DNA from: Kudoa neothunni
Lineage: Eukaryota > Cnidaria
Length of the DNA stretch: 64,000 bases
Assembly (NCBI GenBank): GCA_964304625.1
Contig: OZ199838.1
Coordinates: forward strand, 13,764,001-13,828,000
Direction of reading: 5' to 3'
Within the stretch, counting starts at the first letter, position 1, and each line of letters opens with the position of its first letter. A program made the translations under genes and the position numbers. Below, piece after piece: positions 1 through 13,396 of the stretch. The notes below the pieces were generated by a model, which did not search any database, was not told where the DNA came from, and worked only from the letters and a program-made list of their open reading frames with translations.

Positions 1-38
1 CCTATGTGAAATCTTCCCCTAGCGACGCTGGGCAGTTC
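1..38 (+). repeat. 3' end of a dispersed 1.05-kb repeat, cut by the window edge
   Basis: The motif CGACGCTGGGCAGTTC closes at about position 38 and matches the right end of the copy at 36029-37069 and, inverted, the copy at 1563-2614. The preceding bases (ATCTTCCCC) match too. Only the last few dozen bases of this copy lie in the window. Confidence 0.6.
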
Positions 39-182
39 TTGCTAATTTTAAATATGATTCTAAAGGATTTATTCTCATTATTTAGATAACGTTAAAACAA
101 AGGTTTCTTGTTATTAAATATGGTTTTCGTGTCCAACTAAAATAAGCGTTAAAACATGTTTAGATTTGATAACAATTTACGC

Positions 183-515
183 CGGTGGTTTCCAACCGGT
201 AATCCGCAGATGCCCAGGGGTTTGCGAGATTTTTCTGAGGGATCCGCAGCACTGACATAATATAGAAACTAAAATAATGATCTATTTACAAATGCTTGCT
301 GTCTAAGTCCTTGGCGATGTCAAATAAATTTTAAGAATAATATATTTTGGTTGTTTGTAAATAAATGCATGAAATTTTTTTATGGACATCGTATTTTATT
401 TGTTTACAATTTCTTTTATTTATATATATATATATATATATGTATATTTGGGGGATCCGCAATAAAACTTAAGCTTGCCTAGGGATCCAAGTTTCAAAAA
501 GGTTTAAAACCACTG
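183..515. mobile_element. hAT-type MITE with 8-bp target duplication
   Basis: The left end CGGTGGTTTCCAACCGGTAA and the right end GGTTTAAAACCACTG are imperfect inverted copies of the CAGTGGTTTTCAACC terminus seen in three other elements here. The element is bracketed by ATTTACGC (175-182) and ATGTACGC (516-523), an 8-bp duplication with one mismatch, the length made by hAT transposases. It has no ORF. A (TA)n run sits inside near 420-440. Confidence 0.75.
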
Positions 516-523
516 ATGTACGC

Positions 524-1562
524 ATTCTTAAATTAATTTTATAGTCGAGACTTACGTTGGAGTAATATTTTACTGCTAAAAATATATAATTTAATAATTA
601 CTTAATCGTCATTTTAATTTATATAATTATTCTTTATTTAATATTTTGATTTTATAAAAAAAGATAAAATTTATTTGACCCCTCATAAATATACGTCTTT
701 AATGTTATTTTAATAATCTTCGATCACAACTATGGTGGGTTAAGAAAAATTATGTCTGAAATATAGGGATTAAGTAAGGTTGAAAACCACTGCTTTAATT
801 TACTAAGTAGAGGTTACGTGATCACAGAATGTAGATAAGCGCTACCTTCCCCCAAATATAAGACAAGTCTTATATTAATTTAGACATTAGAAAAAACAAT
901 TTGCTCTTATTCTTGGGGTAGGCCTTTAATGGGGGAAACACGGTAGTACCTAAAGTAGATTAATTATTAGTCAGACTTCATAAGCTTGTTGTTCACTTAT
1001 TTGTCATATTAATCCTTTATTGAACCTGTCCGAACTGTAATACAATGCAAACCTAGTGTACGTAGATTTCTGCTACATTATTTTTTGCTCGATATCTTTT
1101 TTATGGAGAGAAAAACCTTTGTATACATTTTTGAAGTTAGATAACAACAAAACAAAATTTCGGGATATAATTGCCGATTAAACCATAGCATATCTACCTT
1201 ATTAATTAAACCATGGAATTTGTATGTGCCGAATTTAACGCAATAATCATTTTGTCTAAAAAAATAGAAAAAATTATGTTAAAATTATCAAATGATAAAT
1301 AAAAATTAGCTATACTTGGTTAATTTTTGTTGTGATTTCGACCATTCATGAATTCACATTTTAAAAAGTAATTAATAATTTTTGATTAATTAAGTTTGTT
1401 GCAAAATAGTATATACAAAAATAAGTAATTCAATGTTTAGAGTAAAAATAAAAGATTCATCTTTTTATGATAAATATAATCAATAATATTTGTTTTACCA
1501 TATTTAGTTATATTAATATTATAAACCTATTAGATGATTTTATGTGTTTGTAAATAATATCG
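524..1562. other. No gene; possible orphan hAT MITE end at 775-792
   Basis: AT-rich sequence without a coding signal on either strand. The string AAGGTTGAAAACCACTG ending at 792 is a right terminus of the hAT MITE family, but I could not find a matching left end or duplication, so it is probably a truncated copy. Confidence 0.4.
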
Positions 1563-2614
1563 CGAACTGCCCAGCTTTGCTTGTGGAAGATTTTGCATAG
1601 AGACGTTTCTTAATAACATTCAAACAAATATTATGTTTCAAATTGATTTATAGAAGCCGTCTAACTAAATTTTGTTAAGCATCATACTTTGTCGATTTGG
1701 ATTTCGAAATTTAAATCATGATCATTTCTGTGCAGGAGTGTATCAATCCTGGTTTTTAATTAACAATTTCTTGTACCGGCATCAACGCTAAATAATTTAA
1801 GGCCAGTGTCATATTTATTTTCGTTCCCGAATTATTTAAACTCTCTCAAAGTGAAATCTAATACGTTATTTTTTGGCCCCGGGGATTTATAAAGTCGAAT
1901 TCTAGCCCGGCTAGGTAAATGTGTGCGTCACTAACTTTTTAAGGGGAAAAAATAGAGAAAGTAATAGAGATAGACATTAACACAAGATGATTAATTTTTA
2001 TTGTTAAAATTAACAACCACAAATCGTGTCTATATCAACACAAATAATTTAATTAATCGAATGAAGTAAACGTACAACCATCTGCACTGAACCGAATCAC
2101 CTAAAGTTCAACGAAATCTACGGGCACAGAGTACTTGCATTGTAGTGTTTCATTCTATCTGAACCCATTTATAGAGCCTGTAAGATGTGTATATCGAGTC
2201 AAACACGTTAAAACTATCGAAATAAGGAACGTATTTCTGCGAACACTCGAATTGACACGCCAACCCTACACATAAAGATATATGCCGTCGATTAATTAAT
2301 ATTTAAAAAAAGAATATAAGGGGGAAAAAGCTAACTTCAACCGATCGACCACTACCAGGCATAAGCAGGTGTTAATCTCACTGCCGAATTTAGATAATCC
2401 GCTTAACAAACTTTGAATAGACAAAACCACTATATTCTAAACATTCGTTGGGGCACTTAGCGCATTAAAATAACTTAAAGATTTTTATAAGCGCCATTAT
2501 TTTTAAAAAATTTCATAAATGTCTCTATAAGGAAAAAACTGTTTCGCACATGCGTACCCGCTGGCACACACACACATGGACAACTTAACTTTCTACATAT
2601 AGTAGATAAAGGAT
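1563..2614 (-). repeat. Dispersed 1.05-kb repeat, copy A (inverted)
   Basis: The reverse complement aligns along its length with 36029-37069. Both begin ATCCTTTAT, share a tract centred on TTTTTTCCTTATAGAGA, then TTCAAAGTTTGTTAA, ATTAACACxTGCTTATG and TATCTTTATGTxTAxGGTTG, and both end GCTGGGCAGTTCG. There is no open frame of useful length. A fragment is at 50150-50252 and a 3' end at 1-38. The class is unresolved; I see no convincing terminal inverted repeat, poly-A tail or target duplication. Confidence 0.7.
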
Positions 2615-2787
2615 ATTAGAATATTTATAATTAGGGGTCGTAGTTTTCGATTAAAATCGATTTTAGTCTATTGTAATCGTCAACTTTTCTAAAAAGTTTC
2701 GACGTTTATTTTCCGGGAATATTCGAAATCTTCCGAAAAACTTGAAATAGATAATAACCGGAAAGGAATTGATAGTTTCCTTGTTGA

Positions 2788-2930
2788 ATGGATCAACTTG
2801 GAGAAGATGGAAAGTGAATTAACCTGTACATATTGCGAAGTGAAATTATCTCTACAACAAAATAGGATTTACAAGCAAATAAAATCAAAGGAGCATACTT
2901 CGTTAATAAGCATTTGAAGACACTTCTCTA
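2788..2930 (+). pseudogene. Fragment of a BED/C2H2-like zinc finger protein, probably transposon-derived
   Basis: A short plus-strand frame reads MESELTCTYCEVKLS, then a stretch with KQIKSKEHTS. The spacing (CxxC, then a distant histidine in KxH) resembles the BED-type finger found in hAT transposases and CGGBP1-like proteins. The frame stops soon after and there is no transposase downstream. It could be a chance frame; the finger-like spacing is the only support. Confidence 0.3.
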
Positions 2931-3216
2931 CCAATTATTTATGTAGAAATAGAAAAAATGGCAAAAAAGAGTAAAAACCTAGTTTCTGTTATTGTTCTTG
3001 ACGTTCCTCCGCCATCGTTGTTTGATAAGGAAAGTTTTTGGTGAGGAGCTTGTTCGAAATTTTTTAAAATTCAAAATGTTTTAATGTTCATGCACGCGTA
3101 CTGTTGAATCAACCAAAATAAACGTTGATTTTTGTTGCCGAAATTTTTAATAATAAACCTCGAAAACTGCTATCCTTATTTGTAACTTTGTATTAACGCA
3201 TGCGTCATTATACTTA

Positions 3217-4761
3217 ATGATCATTGATGCCTTGTTGTTAGTGATAACCCACATTGTGTTTTTTGTTTTCGGTTGGGCCTTCTGTGATGTTATTCTTCTT
3301 AAAGACCGCAAATTAAATAGCCAACTTGTACAAGCAACATTCGCTCTAACAATAAGCCTTTCGTGCATAATGTTTCAAGTGGTGATATTAGAGATATTGG
3401 ACTGGTTAAATGTGTCTATTAGACATTTCTACTGGCACATAAGTATTGTAGTGCTGTTAGTGTTGTTGATTTTGGTCATACCATATTGGATAATGCACTA
3501 CATCACGTTAATAATTTTCGGTCCTAGAATAGCACGCAGTAACAAAATGCACATTGTCAAAGTGGCATTATTGTTGATTGGCTTGTACTTATTTTGGAAA
3601 AATAGTTATCCATATACATTGGATAAACAAACAGATAAATTCAGCATGTTTTCTATTGAACACGGTATTAGTCGTGTTGGTGTAATTGGAGTTACGGTGG
3701 TGGCTATTTTGTCTGGATTTGGTGCTGTAAATTTTCCCTTCAACTATATGAAAGTTTTTATCGAACCCATAACCCAATCTCAGGTGAAATTGATGGAAAA
3801 ACAATTAGTTCAATGCAACGAATTGATTTCGAATAAAAAATGCAAGTTGTTACTAATGTTGAATGAAACTGATAAAAAATCCAACTCGACTTCTCCTATA
3901 TGGAATACTAGTTTCAAACGGTTGATGAGTGCGATCCAACCTAATTATCAACTTCAACCCAATCAACAACTTGAGGAAGCTAAACAATGGCATTGGAAAA
4001 ATCCTTATCTTACCAACTATGTTAAACGGGATAGCAGTTTCAACAAACTATCAGATGAACTCAACTCACTCACCGAATTTCAACGCCATTTGGTGTATGA
4101 TATTGTTCAACTTCAACGAATGCTCCAACGAGTCCATTTTAGCAATACCTTGATTGGTCGTTTATACGATATAGCTGGATACATTTTTTCTGGCTATTGT
4201 TGCTGGAAGATTTTCTCATCTGCCATTAATGTGGTGTTTAAGAGAAAAGGTCGTGCGGACGCCGTGACCCTTTTTATTGAATGGTGTGCACCGTTGTTCT
4301 CACAGGAGATCGATCTACGTTTGTGGACCCAGCAAGTGTGTTGATTATGATTATGATTATTATGAGATTGCTTTTAAATTCTAATTTTTTATGTATTGTT
4401 TTAGATAAGTTTGTTGTTGGTGGGTATTATGGCAATCACTTCGGTCAGAGGCCTCTTACTTACTCTTACAAAAATTTTCCATAACATCTATCCCACCAAG
4501 TCATCAGATATTATTGTACTGGTCATCGCTGATATTGCCGGAATGCATCTTCTTTCATCGGTTCTTCTTATGAGACTCAATCTACCTATCAAATATAGAG
4601 ATGCTCTCACTCATCTTCTTGGAGATTTACAATTTAGTTTCTACCATCTTTGGTTTGATGTAATATTCCTTATAAGTGCTGTATCGAGCATTATTTGTTT
4701 ATATATTGAAAAATTGAATCGGCAAAGTATTGTCGATTTTGAAACAAACACTAATTTTTAA
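3217..4761 (+). CDS. GPHR: Golgi pH regulator (GPHR/GPR89) family membrane protein
   Basis: Two exons, 3217-4335 and 4405-4761, give 491 aa (human GPHR is 455). The 69-bp intron (GTGTGT...TTTTAG) joins Gln-Gln to Ile-Ser in phase 0, restoring the conserved line WTQQISLLLVGI. Conserved blocks include ISRVGVIGVTVVAILSGFGA (about residues 151-170), FSGYCCWKIF, TSVRGLLLTLTK and FYHLWFDVIFLISA near the C-terminus. About nine hydrophobic segments are visible, with a long hydrophilic loop of about 120 residues in the middle, as in the family. GPHR is a Golgi/ER anion channel needed for Golgi acidification; the plant homologues are GTG proteins. The ATG at 3217 gives an N-terminus that aligns with the human start. 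The frame is intact and the gene is very likely functional. Confidence 0.93.
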
Positions 4762-4862
4762 TATAAATTTTTCAATCATTTTCTTTTGTTATTTTGACTT
4801 GAATTATGTCATCGAGCCACTTAATTTTCTCTTATCCACAGTTACGTTTATACCGCTAAGTA

Positions 4863-6651
4863 TTAACCCATTCGAGCCCAATTTTTTTTCAGAGTAAAAA
4901 TTTTTTACAAAAATATCAGTGAACGCAAATATAAAATTCTTAAAGCATAAGAATTACCCAGAAAAATTTGTTTAAACATTGTATGTTGTCCACTACAGTG
5001 CTCAACGGGACTTCACGACAACAAAAATTGAAAATTTTCTTAAGTGACACATCAAACCATACTAGTCGTATTTAGTGTTTTTTGGCGTGAAAATCGTAAA
5101 AACAATTTCTCCCTTTTACAATACAACAGCTTGCATTACGTATGACACACGAACTGTGTACTTCTTTTACGGAGGCGACGTCTGCTTTTGTGATAGATTA
5201 AAGATTCACTTCTGGTTTGGGTGAATGAGAGAGAATCTTTAATCTCTTTCTTTCGCATTTTTCTTATCAGTGAGTTCCTAGTATAGAGCATCCGGGAATT
5301 GATAACGGCTGTATTTAAACCCCAAAAGAACATTTTCATATAAAATTTGTTGGATTTGTGTTCTAGCCTATAAAGAACCATCAGCATGTCCGAAAGATCA
5401 ACCCCTCCCATATTTTTATTATACTCGGAAATGACACTAAGTCATGCAACATTGGTCATTTGTCCTTGGCTTCTACGAAATCGCTTGACGTTGTAACCTG
5501 ACTGCAAGGATGAATGGGTTGAAGATAAAGTGACCACGGATCTGTCACACCACTGGAATAATATTATGCCGTTTTGAAGATCTTGTGCTCTTCATATGAT
5601 CCAACTCTACTTTTTGAAAAAGCGTTCACAGGAGTTAATGGGCAGTTCTTAATTCTATTTCTCCTGATAGTTCCAACAGAATAGATATTGCGATTTTTTA
5701 AAAACACTCGCAATGTAATTGACGTAAAGTAGTTGTCAAAGTATACAAAAAATGTTTTGGACATTGGGAGTGTTTCAGTAAGTTTGACTACAAAATCTCC
5801 TGAAACTAGACCACAGCTTTGATCGACAGTAGGACACTTTCCGTAATATAGATGAAAATTATGTACAATTCCGTTGACCCCACACCTTGCAAGGACTTTA
5901 GACCCACCTGGATGGTTTCTTAGGAAGATATTGCTTTGCTTTACATTTTCCTTTGAAAGGAATCATTTGCTCATTTATAGAATTATTAACTTCTGGCGTG
6001 AGGCTTAAGCAATCAGTCCTAAGACGTTTTAAATGGGGTGATTCATGATCCTTGATTATTTTATTGTTGTTAAAAAAAATGCAAAAACTTTAATATTTTC
6101 TGAAAACGATTTCTAGAAAATGCATTAGAAATAGATGGATAGATAATCCGGTGATAACGAGGCATCCTAATAATCCACATTAAAATTAAGATTCCAATAA
6201 AATTTTAAATTTCTTCAACATCTGTAAGAAAGGTTGAACCAAGCTGAGTTGCATAAATATTCGATTCGTGGGATATCAATTCAAGCAATTCATTGTTGAA
6301 GAAAAATTTAAAGTAATGAATCGGTTCAATCAGAGTATCATCTTCCTTAAAGTCATTGCACACGTTGACACCTTCTGTCAACTTTATCCAGGGTCCTTTT
6401 TTAACTCGTTTAAAGTTATTTTCATCATCTATAAGTTCAAGATAGTCCGATGAGTTAATACATAAATCTTCCGATTGTGTGAAAGTTGAGTCTCCAGTTT
6501 CGTCATCAGAATAAACTGTGGGATCTGGTATATCGGTGTGTGGAATAACAACGATTTCTAATCCAGTTTTACCTGCGTTCGATTCGTTGAAAATTAAATC
6601 GTGATTCAAACTTTTAGGTCGTAAATGCCCGTTGTTCACTGTAATGAACAT
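4863..6651 (-). mobile_element. Decayed piggyBac-family DNA transposon
   Basis: The minus strand carries a near full-length piggyBac transposase homology in several frames. An acidic N-terminal part (6205-6651) ends in EPIHYFKFFFNNELLELISH, followed by a degraded middle with MPRYHRI, NRFQKILKFLHF and INEQMIPFKGK. Frame 5564-5764 holds FVYFDNYFTS (a catalytic Asp block), and 5136-5411 holds the hallmark MGGVDLSDM. At least four frame changes and some stops separate these blocks, so it is dead. On the left, TTAA at 4863-4866 followed by CCCATTCGAGCCC looks like a piggyBac terminus on its TTAA target. I did not find the matching right end. Confidence 0.8.
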
Positions 6652-7951
6652 AAGTTATTTAAGCGGTATTTTTTGAAATAATTAAAGTTAATAATTGAAA
6701 ACTAAAAATAAATATTTATACAATATATTTCATTAAGATTTATTTATAAAATACAAGGAGCTTTTATTCGAAGAATAAAGTTAGGATTTTTTAATCTACA
6801 TTTAGGAAAAAGTATCCTTCAATACAAACTCATCCATTTTCAAACATGACAAAATATAAAAAAAACAAAGCTTAAATCAAATTATTTATTAAATTCTATT
6901 TTTAATCTCAAACCTGTTAAAGATAACATGTATTGATAGAAATTATCGTTTGTTCACTATAATAAGCAATGGGACTGAAAAGGTTGGTCACTCTTTGGCA
7001 TCTTTTGAAATTTAAAGTTAGATGGCGTTAGGGTACTAAATATGTGTTTGTTAAATAAATTTATTAAGAAAATGAATGTTCGTGTTTAAATAATAATGAA
7101 AAATTTGAGGACTATACCTCGGTAATTATCGTTTCTGTGGGAGACATCAAGGGCCTTGATAAAATTAATGATGGTTGTCATAATTTTGGCGTTTGTAAAT
7201 AGTAAAGAATATATTTTACGATTAGCTATTTAATCTTTGATTATTTTACTGTAAAATAGCTTTTACATTTCAATTCAGTGACTCAGCTCAATCTATTTCT
7301 TCATTAATTCATCGCTGTCTGAGGTTTTGCTAACTTAGGGATGCCTATCGGAGCGAAAAATGCGTATGATTTAGATTATATCAGCAAACATTATGCATTC
7401 CATTATTTATTGAATTAAATTATTCCTGAAAGTGTAAAATTTGATGATTTGACTTGAACTCAACATTTACCTGTTCACAATAAATACGGTTGCATTTAGA
7501 ACTTAAAATCTTACATTATTTTAATTAATACAATATAAAGTTAAATATATAAATAACGATAAAATTTATCATATTAAATTAATAAACCCACGCTACATTA
7601 TAACCAGGTGGTAATCCAGATTTCAGCATACTTTAATTCACAAATTCAATCAATGCGTTTTTTAGGACTACAGTTTCTTAAGTGTGGGTTATTCGAAATT
7701 TTTTAATTTCGAATGTATATTGAATTCAGATAAATTTAAAAAAGGTTCAGATAGCGCCATCTTCGTATAAACAAGGCCCGACTGTATATGCATATCACTG
7801 ATTTTTTCCCACTTTCTTTGTTAAAGAAAAAAGTATTTTCCGTTAATTTATCGACGTCAACACAGGAAAATACAATTATTAAAGCCATTATATGATTTTA
7901 AAACAACTAAGCTTTGGAAATTTAAAATAATTAGTAGATCAGAAATAAAGT
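6652..7951. other. No gene; one pogo-like inverted repeat end at about 7760-7784
   Basis: AT-rich, no coding signal. Reading backwards from 7786, TA then CAGTCGGGCCTTGTTTATAC is typical of a pogo/Tigger terminus next to its TA target. A weak partner (CTATACCTCGGTAATTATCG) lies near 7115, which would make a MITE of about 0.67 kb. The left end is uncertain. Confidence 0.35.
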
Positions 7952-8182
7952 AAGTGGCTATTGGCGAGGGCAATAATATTCAGATGACGCTAGTTTTGAC
8001 AATATTTAATTATTTATGACCTTAAGAGCGAAGCAGTAAGTCATAAATAATTAAATATAGCAGATTCTAACAAATTAAATCAGTAAACAGTTTGTATTAA
8101 GAGTTACTCAAATTAAAAATTTCCAGCGCGCACGCACACATATCGGTTAGGATTAGATTTTTATCGTGCCAATAGCTTATGC
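7952..8182. repeat. Small repeat with a 19-bp perfect stem-loop (copy 1)
   Basis: The arms 8002-8020 (ATATTTAATTATTTATGAC) and 8040-8058 are exact inverted copies around a 19-base loop containing GAGCGAAGC. The unit begins AGTGGCTATTGGC, like the MULE termini at 14001 and 17051, and a degraded inverted match lies near 8165-8182. A related unit is at 24240-24375 with its loop in the opposite orientation. It is probably a non-autonomous element. Confidence 0.5.
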
Positions 8183-9423
8183 CACAAAGGAAATAATATT
8201 AGAATATTCACCGACGGATATATACAATTTTAAAATTATTCTAAGGATAAGTGATTATAAAAATTTACTGTATATTTTATGATTCACAAATTAAGTAAAG
8301 TTAATATTTCGATATTTTTATTATGAAATCGTTTATGACCAAATCAAACAAAAAATCCTTATGTTATATCATGAGTTTCCAAATTTGTAATAGTGTAATT
8401 GATTTTTCAGTTAGATTCAGCTGTATCAACATAACAACTTTTTAAAAAAATATATTTAACTACAAGAGAAATATATGCAACACGGAGGAAGAAATCTCAT
8501 TTGAACTCCAATTACTCCTCCCACATAAACTGTATTGTCCATGGATGGAAAACATATTTTATAGCCATACAATCTTCACATTAGATAAATAGTTTGAAAT
8601 TTATATTGAACCCTATTAAATTTTAATTATAAATTCCATATAAATAGCTAAATCAAAATAAATATTACGGAATTTTAACTGATCGGAAACTTCACAAATT
8701 TCAAATCGGTTAATAGCTTCATTTCTATGTGCCCATCTGTCGGAGATTATAACTAATAATTTAATTTAAGGCGACTTCTCTGCCTTGTTAAGCGGCGTTT
8801 ACATTATTTTACTGTTGGACCTGAACGGTCTCGCGTGTGTTTATTCTGAGTCTCCGAGAGCGTGATTGGGATTGGGATTGGAAAACCGACACATATCACT
8901 CTTTTAAATGATAGAAAACGAACAATGAGACTTACACATGCTAAGCAAGAAAAAAATTGAATGATTACTTTCATTCAAAGGATATACCACTAAAAGATCT
9001 AAAAATGTTGTCAAAATTTGCAAACTCTTGCTTGTGTGAGAAAGAGCAGTTAAGATTTCGCATTCAGAAAAACAAGAATAAATTAAAAATACATAATTAT
9101 AACAAATAACATAATAAAAATAGTTATATTACGTTGATTTTCTCTAGACAACAGTAATAAAACAGATACTACTAATAATGACGATGCTAACAGGCAGGTA
9201 GCGTAAAATTTTGGAATAGAGGAATAAAGCCATAGTTACAAAAGAGAGCTACTTCTAATAAGAGCTTCTTATAATGAAGGAGAACAATATTAGAGGACGA
9301 TGATTATTCGAACCGTAGATTGGTGAATTTTTCCATAAAATTAATGTATTCGGTACTTTGAGGTGAATCACTACAGCGAACAGCAATATGATAAAAGAAC
9401 CCAAAACGGGCACAATAGATCAA
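8183..9423. other. No gene seen
   Basis: AT-rich intergenic sequence downstream of the PP2A B56 gene. No open frame, repeat or RNA structure stands out. Confidence 0.5.
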
Positions 9424-11289
9424 TTACTTCTCAAGGCTTTCTTGGTGATTTTTGGCAAGTTTGGAACAAATAGTTGGGTTGACATCGATCACAATATTGA
9501 GAACATTGATGGCGATAGCGTTGATAGTTCTAGATAAAGTACATCACAACAGCGATTACAACCAAGGATTACGTATTCCAGTGTTTGGTAGAGGTCTCAT
9601 ATAGTGAAGAGAAGACGAGGGGTATTAGCACTTCGGAGTATTCGGAAAAATTTCGAAGAATATAATCATTTTGCCAATAACATAACGCTCTTTCAGACAC
9701 CTAAATTGTAAATCAACGCAACCGAATATCAACATGTTTAAAAATACTTGAAAGTGAGGACTCGAGCAGCATCTTGCTATGATAATGTATGCGCTTTTCA
9801 TAACTGTTTCAAAAATGTCAGGTTCGGAACCTTCAAGTATCTCTTCAAGTTCACCAAGGAACAGCAACTATACAATGATTGCAGAATCACATTAGTATCC
9901 ATGCTATTATCATCCACACACACACAAAATCATACCTCCTTTTGACTAGACACTTTGGGCCAATATTTTGCGAGAGCCTTAACCACATGAGTGGTGAGTA
10001 GAGGATCTTTTTCGATAAATTGCAGCACACAATAACTCAACTAGACAACAAAAAAATCCATATACATCTGCACTATAACACAACTCAGTACTTGACCATG
10101 GTAGTCAGCTACAGAAGACACCTTGTGCATTGGCAAAAGAACTTTGATTAGAAATTTTTTGTGTTCTTCTTTGAGCGGCAAAGCAAACCCATTAATTATA
10201 CTACCGTAGATTTCGAGCAGTTCAGAAATACCAGAGAAATGTTCAGTTTCATGAGTAAATCTAATTCCATCGTTTATTTAAAATCCTCACCTAAAAACCT
10301 ACCTTATAAAAATATGATTCACCATTTGGCGTATGGTGGTACGATAATGCAAAAATTTTCCGTAGATTCGATGCAGGACTGTTTTCAAGGAGTCCCTCTC
10401 TCTAGGATCTTCACTATCGAAAAGGTCCAACAGCTAAATTAATCCAGTTAATTTATTCCCAATTGTTAACAAAAATAAACGCGTTTATAACCGACAATCA
10501 AATCAATAATTTAAACAACCAAATACTTGCGATATAAATTGGAAATTGATGGTAGTTGATGCCAACTTTGCGTTGAAATCATTCAACTCCAAGATAGTCA
10601 AAAAGAGATCATATACAGACTAAAATATTTATGTGAACTATGGAGACGAAACAACTCCATGAAAAGTAAATACCTGAATGTGTGGCCAAGCAGCTTCATA
10701 CACAGGATTATCATCATCGACTTCAGTGTCTTTGTTAAATGAAGGAGGCAGAATACGGAGGATATTGTTTCCAATCATTCTGAGTATAATTGGATAGGTA
10801 GTTTTGTTGAGTACACGAGGATTCTCAGAGATAAAGTTGATCATTTCGATTAGGATGCCCCTTTTGATTTCTTTTTCTTTGATGTAGGAACCGATGTTGA
10901 GGAAATCAAATATCACATTGCACTGTTGTATTTTTTTAATAAAAATATCTTGTATCTCGTCCTCGTTACATTCTATCAACATTGATACAGGTTATTCATG
11001 ATAGATGTGATATTATGGTAATATTTTCGAAAACAATTAACATACCATGTAAGGGTTTGTAATTCTCGATAATAATTTTTTTGTCTTTTGAGCCAAAAAA
11101 CGACGACCCCTGTAATCGAGGTGTATAGTAGATTCCTTTGAGAGAGTTTTTTCTTGATAATGGACCACTTAGAGTTGATGTTACACTTCCAGCAAGAGGG
11201 TTATTATTCAGGCTGAATCCATGGTTAGAGTGTTCCGTTGAGACTCCACTATCGGTAATAGTGTCTCTATTGTTGACTCCAGTTTCCAT
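9424..11289 (-). CDS. PPP2R5: Protein phosphatase 2A regulatory subunit B56 (B')
   Basis: Nine exons on the minus strand: 11046-11289, 10674-10972, 10527-10619, 10303-10433, 10092-10260, 9936-10040, 9748-9867, 9573-9700 and 9424-9529. Together they are 1395 nt with phases that agree, giving 464 aa. Introns are 42-93 bp and all are GT-AG. Conserved B56 blocks appear in order: [46 protein letters not shown], [58 protein letters not shown] and TKHWN. B56 proteins are HEAT-like repeat adaptors that steer PP2A to substrates bearing LxxIxE motifs. The Ser/Asn-rich N-terminus (about 75 aa) and short C-terminus vary in the family. The start at 11289 is the first ATG of the open frame. The gene is complete and intact. 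Confidence 0.95.
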
Positions 11290-13186
11290 TTGTTTATACA
11301 ATTATAATAACAAACTAGATAGATCAATTTATTAACTGTACCTCTATCTAAGGAATTGATTTGTGTTATTAATAGATAATGTGGTTAGATTGCGATCGAT
11401 TGTTTATTAGAATTACGTATTACAGCTAATGGTTAAAATTGAAAATTCATCCAGTTGTAATCCTAGTCAGCGCAAAGTTACATGAAAAATTACCAGTACT
11501 ATTTCCAATGTATATACCAGCTCTCCTGGCAACTTCCTCAATCTCTATCTATACACAGATTAAGGCCGGCTGTATTGAGTGACGGTCGCTAAGCCTTTCT
11601 ATTAACAATAATCCTTAATCGACGATTCATTGGTCATCGTTGGTTATTGATTTAATGGAACACTCTCAGTTAGATTTAACAACGAAAACAAATAGTTTTT
11701 AATGTGTCTGAAAATTGTTGACTATCTATATTGCATCATCACACTTAAGTGGACATTGTTATTTCAGAATTAATTTCAATTTCCAATTTAAATCAGTTTA
11801 TATTTGATACGTAAATCTTCAAACATCAACTCGAAAACAACTTACCAAATATAAATATCACCAAATGTCAACTATCTGATCGATTTGCTACCGCCCCAAA
11901 TCGACCATTATATCAAATCGACCTTATTTATACAATATATATATATATATAATCTATAGGGCTTTAATAGCTTAATTTAAACAGTCTATATACCTTTAAT
12001 GTAATAATTGGCCTGTTCAAATGCATTCTAATTATATTTCTAACAAATTATAACGATAAAATAATTTGTCAATCCATTCTGCAATATTAATATAATCTGC
12101 AAATTAACCGTGAAGAAAACTTCCGATCTTGATATGAATTTCGATTTGCTAATTAACTGCGATATGCACATTAACTTTAATGATTGATTTAGTAATCTGT
12201 ATAGAAACAGGGTCTTTATTATAGTTCCCATGCTGGTTGCGTAGGCACTGTATAGGACTAAATAGATCTTAAGTTGAATCGCTATTTCACCTTTGATAAA
12301 TTCTAAATGAATCTGATTGAAATAAAAATATTTGGATGTTGGATGACTAAAGCATGACTAGCGCGAATTTTATAGCGTGACTGCGCGCGTTTGATGACAG
12401 AAAGATTAATTTTCGATGATGCAATTGGCTCATACAAAATTAATTTATTACTTATTTGATTTAATTTAATTTAATTTTAGTTTAATATTTTATACCTGTT
12501 TATTAAAATTATTTAAATATTGTTGAGGGTGGAAATAGAGGGGTGCTTAGTAATCTTAATAGCCGAAAAATTTACATCCTCTAAAAAATGGAATAGAAGT
12601 CTATCCCACGTTTTTAGTTTATAAAATAACCTCAAATAAAAGTCAGCATTGACTGAAAAAATATGAGGAAAATTCATAGTGCGAAATTAGCATAAATGAC
12701 TAATTATTATAGCCACATTGTGTGCGCATGCGTGCATATTTGTTGATATTTCGTTTGGAGTATGATTGAATTTATATTTATTGGTTTATTTCTGAAGTTT
12801 TTTATTTTGGACATTTAATTCAAATGGTTTAAGTAATTGTAAGTTAATTTATCTTAATTTAAATGAAAACGATGTAGTAGCGCGGAGAAGCGCAAAATGA
12901 TAGCAAAGAGTGATTACTTCATAAAATAGGTATCAAATTTCTTTATGCTCTCTACAATATAAATGTAAGAAAAATAATGAAGAGTCATCATACTTTCAAT
13001 AATCCGTATGAAAATCATCCGAATCTGAGGGGCTATCGCTGGATTATAAGCTTATATCGATGCTGCACATGCGGACGAGCAGTGTATGCATTGTTTTCGG
13101 ATATTTATTCAATGTTTACTCGATTGAATTGTCTCAAACTCTTAAAAATGTTGCATATCAATATTTTAAATAATTTTATAAACGAA
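11290..13186. other. Intergenic, low complexity; no gene supported
   Basis: AT-rich sequence upstream of PPP2R5 with a (TA)n run near 11936-11951. Open frames at 12040-12231 and 12977-13240 show no family match and no clear splice context. Confidence 0.45.
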
Positions 13187-13396
13187 AAATGTGGGGTAAA
13201 TTTCTACGTTAGTTTTATTTGGAGAGTATTTTTTCGTTAACTTTTTGGACATACGGCAAAATAACTTTCAACTTATTTTTTTAAAGCTATCTTAAAAACA
13301 GAAATTTAATAAACTGGATAGGAGATGTGTTCCATTCATAATCTATAATATTGTTGGAAAAATCCATTTGAGGTAGAAATCTGCCCCATTTTACTT
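13187..13396. repeat. Short inverted-repeat element (MITE-like)
   Basis: AATGTGGGGTAAATTTCTAC near 13187 and the inverted form GTAGAAATCTGCCCCATTTT near 13375-13394 face each other about 200 bp apart. The same motif occurs twice more near 48922 and 49102, so it belongs to a dispersed family. No target duplication was recognised. Confidence 0.4.

Noticed and set aside
420-440. (TA)n run as a regulatory or origin-like element
   Set aside because: Simple repeat inside a MITE in an AT-rich genome; nothing else supports a function.
1563-2614. Dispersed repeat as a Helitron
   Set aside because: The left end could be read as TC after A, but the right end does not give CTRR before T consistently in three copies.
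12977-13240. 87-codon plus-strand open frame with several Cys and Trp
   Set aside because: No family match, no splice context, ends inside a repeat-like motif; treated as chance.
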